Part shown: piece after piece, positions 42,822 through 47,297 of the stretch
How the letters are laid out: every line of letters begins with the position of its first letter
How positions within the stretch are numbered: the stretch's first letter is position 1
Assembly: GCF_018919145.1 (NCBI RefSeq)
Contig: NZ_JAHLQJ010000028.1
Span: 1-47,297 of the forward strand
Reading direction: 5' to 3'
Length of the DNA: 47,297 nucleotides
Source of the DNA: Paenibacillus brevis
GTDB lineage: Bacteria > Bacillota > Bacilli > Paenibacillales > Paenibacillaceae
Notes under the pieces: model-generated
The model's database searches: none
Told to the model about the DNA's origin: nothing
What the model saw: only the letters and a program-made list of their open reading frames with translations
Translations under genes and position numbers: made by a program

Positions 42822-44537
42822 TTAATGTTCCAACAGGTAGGCGCGAGAGTAGTCAACCGCACCGCTAAAGTCAAGTACTACGCCTTTCAGATAAGGCTTA
42901 GCAACAGAAACACTTGTATAATAGTAGATCGGCAACAGAACTTGGTTGTCCTTGATCAGGTTTTCTTCAGCCTTTTTGAATGCTTCGTTACGAGCAGCGG
43001 CATCATCCGTGCTCTTCGCTTGGTTGATCAAAGCATCGTAATCTGCATTAGCATAACCAGAGTCATTATTACCGCCGCCAGTTACCCACATGTCGAGGAA
43101 GGTCATCGGATCGTTATAGTCCGCACTCCAACCTGCGCGAGCAACTTGATAGTTCAGGCTTTGACGGTTTTCAAGGAATACAGCCCATTCTTGGTTTTCC
43201 AGCTTCACGTCAACACCCAGGTTTTTCTTCCACATATCAGCTACAGCCAAAGCGATTTTCTTGTGGCCTTCACTTGTGTTGTACAGCAGAGTAATTTCCG
43301 GAAGTTGTGTGTAGCCTTTTTCTTGCATACCTTGCTCAAGCAATTTCTTAGCTTCTTCATAGTTCTCGGAGAAGTAAGTTTTGTCGTCTACCTCATTACG
43401 GAACTCATCATCCACACCCTTGATGCCCGGAGGAACGAAGCCGTAAGCAGGAAGCTGTCCGCCCAGAGTTACCTTGTCAACGATCGCTTGACGATCAATA
43501 GCCATTGCAAATGCTCTGCGGATATTTACGTTATCGAATGGTTCTGCAGTTACGTTGAATTCATAGTAGTAAGTGGATGCAGTCCCCTTGATTTCAACTT
43601 CATCCTTCAGTTCTTGCTGAACAATCGGAATTTGGTCGGTTGGAATTTCGCCGTTTGGATGTCCCGCACGGTCCAATTCTCCGTTTCTGTAAGAAGCAAG
43701 CTCAGTAGCGCCACTGTTTACAAGCGATATTGCTACTTTATTCAGCTTGATCTCATCTTTACCCCAGTAAGAATCACTCTTGGTTACTTCGATCGACTGG
43801 CCTTTCGCCCAAGTTGTCAAAGTGAAGGCGCCATTCGTGATCATCTTGTTGGCGTCTACGGCCCAAGCCTCGTCATCCTTAACGGATTGATGCACTGGAT
43901 AGAATGTATAGAAGGAAGTCAGACCCAGGAAGTATGGAGTCGGTGTTACGAGTTCTACTTCCAAAGTATGTTCGTCTACAGCTTTCACGCCAACTTGGGA
44001 GAAGTCTGTAATTTTACCTTCATTAAACTCTTGCGCATTTTTAATGTAATACAATTGGTAAGCATATGGTGGAGCAGGCAATGTTTCAGGACTCAGAACA
44101 CGTTCCCATGCAAATACGAAGTCATTTGCCGTTACAGGATCGCCATTGCTCCAAGTTGCTCCTTCACGAAGATGGAATGTATACTTGGTTCCGTCGATTT
44201 CCCAAGATTCAGCGGCAGCCGGTTGAGCTTCGCCGGCTTCATCCATACGAGTCAAACCTTCATACATCAGTTTCAACACCGTGTTGGCTTGGCTGTCTTG
44301 TGCTTGAGCCGGGTCAAATGTTGGCGGCTCGGAACTCATGTTGATTCTCAGTGTTTGATCTGCTGCCAGCGTTTCATCACCGCTGTTTGCAGTATCATTG
44401 TTCGAAGTTGCGGTGTTTCCACCGTTGCCACTATTCGACGCCGTATTGTTCTTGTCGTTCGATCCGCATGCAGAGAGCAGCGTACCAACCGCGAGAACAA
44501 GCGTCAAAAGAAGCAAAAGACTCTTACTCTTCTTCAT
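42822..44537 (-). CDS. oppA: Oligopeptide-binding lipoprotein OppA
   Basis: The 571-residue SBP family 5 protein has a signal peptide ending in the lipobox LLSAC (lipid-modified Cys24), a Ser/Asn/Thr/Gly-rich linker, and the conserved SBP_bac_5 segments (SSEPPTFDPAQAQD, YTFHLREGATWSNGDPVTANDFVFAWERV). It captures peptides outside the cell and delivers them to OppBC. It is processed by LspA, also in this window. The gene has strong codon bias that leaves a long open frame on the opposite strand. The region upstream (44538-44777) holds a weak promoter candidate near 44640-44667. Confidence 0.95.
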   Translation of the reverse strand: MKKSKSLLLLLTLVLAVGTLLSACGSNDKNNTASNSGNGGNTATSNNDTANSGDETLAADQTLRINMSSEPPTFDPAQAQDSQANTVLKLMYEGLTRMDEAGEAQPAAAESWEIDGTKYTFHLREGATWSNGDPVTANDFVFAWERVLSPETLPAPPYAYQLYYIKNAQEFNEGKITDFSQVGVKAVDEHTLEVELVTPTPYFLGLTSFYTFYPVHQSVKDDEAWAVDANKMITNGAFTLTTWAKGQSIEVTKSDSYWGKDEIKLNKVAISLVNSGATELASYRNGELDRAGHPNGEIPTDQIPIVQQELKDEVEIKGTASTYYYEFNVTAEPFDNVNIRRAFAMAIDRQAIVDKVTLGGQLPAYGFVPPGIKGVDDEFRNEVDDKTYFSENYEEAKKLLEQGMQEKGYTQLPEITLLYNTSEGHKKIALAVADMWKKNLGVDVKLENQEWAVFLENRQSLNYQVARAGWSADYNDPMTFLDMWVTGGGNNDSGYANADYDALINQAKSTDDAAARNEAFKKAEENLIKDNQVLLPIYYYTSVSVAKPYLKGVVLDFSGAVDYSRAYLLEH

Positions 44538-44777
44538 CTTGCAAGATCCCCCTTAAAAAAATAGTGTGGTATATGTTTTTAGATTATACAACCAGCGGTC
44601 AAAAAAATCCAACATAAATTTTCAGAAAGTTAATCTAATTTTAATAAAACACATCAATTCGTCAACAAAATTGTCCATTATACAATATTGACTTTTTATT
44701 TTCTTAACAATTAACGAATCATGTCATATTAATATGTAGGATTACGATCGCCATCAATCGGCATCATTTATTCTGTA
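44538..44777. other. Region upstream of oppA
   Basis: This 240-bp AT-rich stretch has no gene. On the minus strand TTGACG (44662-44667) is followed by an A-rich candidate -10 (TAAAAA, 16-bp spacer), a weak SigA-like promoter for oppA, which starts about 100 bases downstream. A good TATAAT (near 44682) lacks a convincing -35. Confidence 0.35.
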
Positions 44778-45170
44778 CTAAGCGGCCGTAATGTATGTAA
44801 AAAAGCTGATAAGGAAGAGTACGATATAAAGAACTCCGGTGCCAGCGAACGTCAATCTCCAAACCACGCGAACCAGCTTGCGGATGTTGACCTTTCCTTT
44901 CATGCGCGTCTGCGCTCCTCCAATTAAACCCGTAGCAATAAGGATCACCAGCAAGATCAAATAAAACCCGGACCTTGATGAAAATACTATATTGAACAAG
45001 GCTGAGACAGAGAGAATCAAGAAAAACGTACTTACATCCATAGCGAGCTTGATTGCGGCTTTCTGATCTCTATTCGCAAAATAGAAGCTTACCAGATAGA
45101 CTAATACAAAAGGAACGAATGGAATGATAGACAGCACGGTGACTGAGTTAAATATAAAATTCAAGAGCAT
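44778..45170 (-). CDS. DUF3397 family membrane protein
   Basis: The 130-residue protein has four hydrophobic segments (IIPFVPFVLVYLVSFYFA, a second starting STFFLILSVSALFNIVF, a third at FYLILLVILIATGLIG and the C-terminal segment) and a basic loop TRMKGKVNIRKLVRVVWRL before the last segment. It matches the DUF3397 family, found near bshC and panE in bacilli; function unknown. The ATG at 45170 has AGAGGAGGT upstream; the longer open frame overlaps panE and is not used. Confidence 0.8.
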   Translation of the reverse strand: MLLNFIFNSVTVLSIIPFVPFVLVYLVSFYFANRDQKAAIKLAMDVSTFFLILSVSALFNIVFSSRSGFYLILLVILIATGLIGGAQTRMKGKVNIRKLVRVVWRLTFAGTGVLYIVLFLISFFTYITAA

Positions 45171-45231
45171 GCACCTCCTCTTATATTTCAGGACTTGGTT
45201 ATTATGAAGAACTAATAATTGTATATGACTG

Positions 45232-46212
45232 TCATGGATGCATCGATTTAACAAGCAGCCATAATGTTCTGTGCATCGGAAGGTCCATTCCAACCGACTC
45301 AGCCATTCCAACCAATTGCCCGTTAATGGCATCGACTTCCGTTGCACGATGATGCAGGACATCTCCCAGCATGGAGGATGTATTACTCGAGGTGGATCGG
45401 CATACGCCTGCTACCATTTCGAATGCATCGTCATCCAGTGAGATGCCGCAAGCTCGATAGGCCCGCTCCGCTTCTGCACATAATAACCGGACCATGGTCA
45501 TGCGTTCCTTACCCACAAGCAAATCGCCGTTCGGAACACGCAGAATTGCGGTAAGCGGATTAATGACCGAATTAATTAATAATTTACGGTAGATATCCTT
45601 ATCGATGTCATTCGACAAAAGTGTTGGAAATCCTGCCTTTCTAAGTGCATTCAGCAAAGTTTCAGTTGATCTATCATGAAGTGCATCAAGGCCGCTACCG
45701 GCTTGGGCCTTAGACATTCCCAGCCTGCTCTCTCCCAGTCCAGCCCTGCGCACCCCGTTATCCGCCAGTCTTGTGGAGCCTTCGGTTGTAATAATTGTAT
45801 ATACTGGCCTGCCGCCGAGCCTGCGAGATATTTTGTCAATGTGGCCGATACCATTCTGCAGACAGGCGATGCGGGTATCCGGGCCGGCGATGTGTGATAA
45901 AGCTGAGATCATGTTCTCCTCGAAATGGCTCTGCTTCACCGCAATCAGAATCCATTCAGGCACCTCTTGGCGCATACCTTCTTCAGCATCGTTGTCATCA
46001 CACCCATCTTGCTTCAAGACGCGTGCAGTCCATTGCCCCTCCTCAATTTTCACGGTACTTCCATCGGCTTCTTCTATAAAGATACCCTGCTCAAGCAGTA
46101 CCCTTCTTTGAGCTTCCTTACGCGTCCAGAAGGTAATTTTTTCTCCAGCTTTAGCCAGATACCCGCCATAGAGCAAGCCGATAGCTCCGGCACCTACAAT
46201 ATGTATGTTCAT
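45232..46212 (-). CDS. panE: 2-dehydropantoate 2-reductase
   Basis: The 326-residue ApbA/PanE family enzyme reduces ketopantoate to pantoate with NADPH in coenzyme A synthesis. It shows the Rossmann motif GAGAIGLLYGGYLAKAG at the N-terminus, a WILIAVKQSHFEENM segment, and the conserved Lys region KLLINSVINPLTAIL. ATG at 46212 has GAGGAG upstream. Family members with other ketoacid substrates exist; the bacilli context (next to DUF3397) is usual for PanE. Confidence 0.88.
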   Translation of the reverse strand: MNIHIVGAGAIGLLYGGYLAKAGEKITFWTRKEAQRRVLLEQGIFIEEADGSTVKIEEGQWTARVLKQDGCDDNDAEEGMRQEVPEWILIAVKQSHFEENMISALSHIAGPDTRIACLQNGIGHIDKISRRLGGRPVYTIITTEGSTRLADNGVRRAGLGESRLGMSKAQAGSGLDALHDRSTETLLNALRKAGFPTLLSNDIDKDIYRKLLINSVINPLTAILRVPNGDLLVGKERMTMVRLLCAEAERAYRACGISLDDDAFEMVAGVCRSTSSNTSSMLGDVLHHRATEVDAINGQLVGMAESVGMDLPMHRTLWLLVKSMHP

Positions 46213-46289
46213 TCCATATTCTCCTCTTCGCGCTTTCTTCTTCCTTTATACCAAAGCCTTCCGACGAACACAAAAAAGGAGCTGTCCGC

Positions 46290-46372
46290 GGACCAATGTC
46301 ATTAAGTTAGGGTGCTGGTCCAAAAAATCAAGAAAAAGAGCAGGTTATCGAAAAGATAGCCTGCTCTTTTTT
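46290..46372. mobile_element. Possible left-end remnant of a second IS
   Basis: GGACCA (46290-46295) and TGGTCC (46316-46321) form arms around ATGTCATTAAGTTAGGGTG, and a strong bidirectional terminator hairpin (46333-46371, 12 or more pairs with flanking A/T runs) follows. Together with the partial transposase gene at 47185 this looks like the left end of an element split by the IS200-type insertion. Sequence match to a named IS end could not be checked. Confidence 0.35.
46333..46371. terminator. Bidirectional terminator hairpin
   Basis: Stem AAAAAGAGCAGGTTATC with GATAGCCTGCTCTTTTT (one G-T pair) around a GAAAA loop. It would stop transcription from either side and may insulate an IS from neighbouring promoters. 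Confidence 0.8.
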
Positions 46373-46506
46373 ATTGTATCAGAAAACCCCCAGTTCGACT
46401 GGGGGTTCAGGAAAGCTTATAGCTATGAGTAAAAATCCCTTGACCTTTATGATAAAATGATAGCCGGTCTGCCAACCGCATCATGAAATCAAGGAGGACA
46501 AGGGAA

Positions 46507-46977
46507 ATGGATAAGAGCAGTCTAGCACATACACGCTGGAACTGCAAATACCATATCGTATTTGCGCCAAAGTACAGACGACAAGTGATCTATGGGAAAT
46601 TGAAAAGAGAAATCGGAAAAATCATTCGAGAGCTATGTGAGAGAAAAGGTGTGGAGATACATGAGGCGGAGGCATGCCCAGACCATATACACATGCTGGT
46701 GAGTATCCCTCCTAAGTTAAGTGTGTCGGAATTTATGGGATACTTGAAGGGAAAAAGTTCGCTCATGATCTTCGATAAGTTTGCCAATCTAAAGTATCGC
46801 TACGGAAATCGACAGTTTTGGTGTAGAGGATACTTTGTGGATACGGTAGGACGTAACAGGAAAGCGATCGCCGAATACATTCGGAATCAGCTAACAGAAG
46901 ATAAGAACTACGAACAACTCACGATGAAAGAACTGTTCGACCCGTTTACGGGTGAGTCGGTAGGAAAGGGCAAGTAA
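46507..46977 (+). CDS. tnpA: IS200/IS605-family TnpA Y1 transposase
   Basis: The 156-residue HUH enzyme excises and inserts single-stranded DNA. Motifs are intact: the HUH pair His60 and His62 in CPDHIHMLV, and the catalytic Tyr124 in AIAEYIRNQ. N-terminus TRWNCKYHIVFAPKYRRQ is typical. The ATG at 46507 follows AAGGAGG; the longer frame from 46483 is not needed. It appears functional. Confidence 0.92.
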   Translation: MDKSSLAHTRWNCKYHIVFAPKYRRQVIYGKLKREIGKIIRELCERKGVEIHEAEACPDHIHMLVSIPPKLSVSEFMGYLKGKSSLMIFDKFANLKYRYGNRQFWCRGYFVDTVGRNRKAIAEYIRNQLTEDKNYEQLTMKELFDPFTGESVGKGK

Positions 46978-46979
46978 AA

Positions 46980-47102
46980 AAGCCCCATTAAGGGGCATGC
47001 CCGAGACCGCTCGCGGTTGGCAGACTTTCAGTGCGCCTTCTTAGGCGCTTGCTAGTACCATGCCCTTATAGGGCTGAGGGAAGCCACCGGCTAAGCCGGT
47101 GG
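46980..47102 (+). ncRNA. Structured IS tail, possible omega-RNA-like RNA
   Basis: Downstream of tnpA there is a chain of hairpins: 46982-46996 (GCCCC/GGGGC), 47002-47013 (CGAG/CTCG), 47033-47048 (GCGCC/GGCGC), 47062-47074 (GCCCT/AGGGC) and the end hairpin 47084-47102. GGGCATG (46993-46999) is perfectly complementary to CATGCCC (47059-47065), allowing a pseudoknot. The region resembles the guide-RNA scaffold that sits at the right end of TnpB-carrying relatives, but there is no TnpB here. Transcription and function are unproven. Confidence 0.4.
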
Positions 47103-47184
47103 TTATGACTTGCGACAAAAAAAGGCTTGACAAGTGGTCTGAAGTGTGTGGCGAAGCCCCTTGAAAAACGAGGAGGTTTTGCCA

Positions 47185-47297
47185 ATGGATGAGTATGCGG
47201 ATTCACTAAAACAAACGCTGACATCCCTCATACGAGAAATGTCAGCCTCACCAGCACCTTATGTAAAAAATCCTGAAACAGACTTTACCCGCAAGAA
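47185..47297 (+). CDS. Partial transposase of an IS4-like element (runs off the window)
   Basis: The first 37 codons (MDEYADSLKQTLTSLIREMS, then ASPAPYVKNPETDFTRK) look like the N-terminus of an IS4-family DDE transposase as known from Paenibacillus; this is from memory of similar proteins. AGGAGG lies upstream. The rest is outside the window, so completeness cannot be judged. Confidence 0.5.
   Translation, partial: MDEYADSLKQTLTSLIREMSASPAPYVKNPETDFTRK

Larger units (their letters stand above)
46380..47107 (+). mobile_element. IS200-type insertion sequence
   Basis: An about 0.7-kb element has a left subterminal hairpin (46385-46407: AACCCCCAGT and ACTGGGGGTT around a three-base loop), a single Y1 transposase gene, and a right subterminal hairpin (47084-47102: CCACCGGC-TAA-GCCGGTGG). 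Size and gene content fit the IS200/IS605 family tnpA-only group; no tnpB is present. Exact cleavage sites cannot be fixed from one copy. Confidence 0.75.

Noticed and set aside
42798..44564. A 588-codon open frame on the plus strand antisense to oppA
   Set aside because: It exactly mirrors oppA, which has a lipobox, conserved SBP domains and a ribosome-binding site. The antisense frame stays open because the biased codons of oppA avoid TTA, CTA and TCA. Its product shows no recognisable domain.
44676..44695. TATAAT on the minus strand as the oppA -10
   Set aside because: No acceptable -35 is found at 16-19 bases; only a weak alternative is noted for the region.
46284..46293. Perfect palindrome GTCCGCGGAC as an operator of panE
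   Set aside because: Ten-base palindromes are common by chance and this one overlaps the arm of the putative IS end; no second site supports it.

Overview
The window reads as a chromosomal segment of a Gram-positive endospore-former, most likely a Paenibacillus. The reasons are a dcw division/cell-wall cluster interleaved with sporulation genes (spoVD, spoVE, spoIIGA, sigE, sigG), a bacillithiol gene (bshC), an LL-diaminopimelate aminotransferase, a type-2 isoleucyl-tRNA synthetase behind a T-box, and moderate GC. Genus is inferred from gene content and protein resemblance only. Almost every gene is on the minus strand, so transcription runs from high to low coordinates; the exceptions are a TraR/DksA-type gene (3515-4234) and the transposase genes at the right end.

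Read in the direction of transcription (right to left): panE and a DUF3397 membrane protein; an oligopeptide ABC transporter (oppA, strong terminator, then oppB-oppC-oppD-oppF, terminator); bshC and ahcY (terminator); then the dcw cluster mraZ-rsmH-ftsL-pbpB-spoVD-murE-murF-mraY-murD-spoVE-murG-murB-murA-divIB-ftsA-ftsZ (terminator). Next come spoIIGA-sigE-sigG (terminator), a PRC-barrel sporulation protein, pgeF-yggS-sepF-yggT-ylmH-divIVA, a T-box leader with ileS, a DUF5665 membrane protein, lspA-rluD (terminator) and dapL.

The genes form a coherent unit. DapL supplies the diaminopimelate that MurE adds. MurA/B/E/F/D, MraY and MurG build lipid II. SpoVE/FtsW, PbpB and SpoVD polymerise and crosslink it. 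FtsZ, FtsA, SepF, DivIB, FtsL and DivIVA place the septum, and SpoIIGA, SigE and SigG turn the septum into a sporulation programme. Several promoter candidates fit this: a SigH-type promoter before ftsA, a Spo0A-type promoter with a 21-bp spacer before spoIIGA, a SigF/SigG-type promoter before sigG, a SigE-type promoter before the PRC-barrel gene, and three phased MraZ boxes before mraZ.

Non-coding material of note: a palindromic repeat family (about 150-170 bp, two copies plus one solo end) with a hairpin that changes on both arms between copies; a second repeat family (41 bp shared, 36 identical) at two places; and at the right end a roughly 0.7-kb IS200-type element with a structured 3' tail resembling an omega-RNA, apparently sitting in the leader of a second insertion sequence. 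I see no tRNA, rRNA, CRISPR array, prophage or defence system. I did not find a clearly new protein system; the least explained items are the two repeat families and the structured IS tail.
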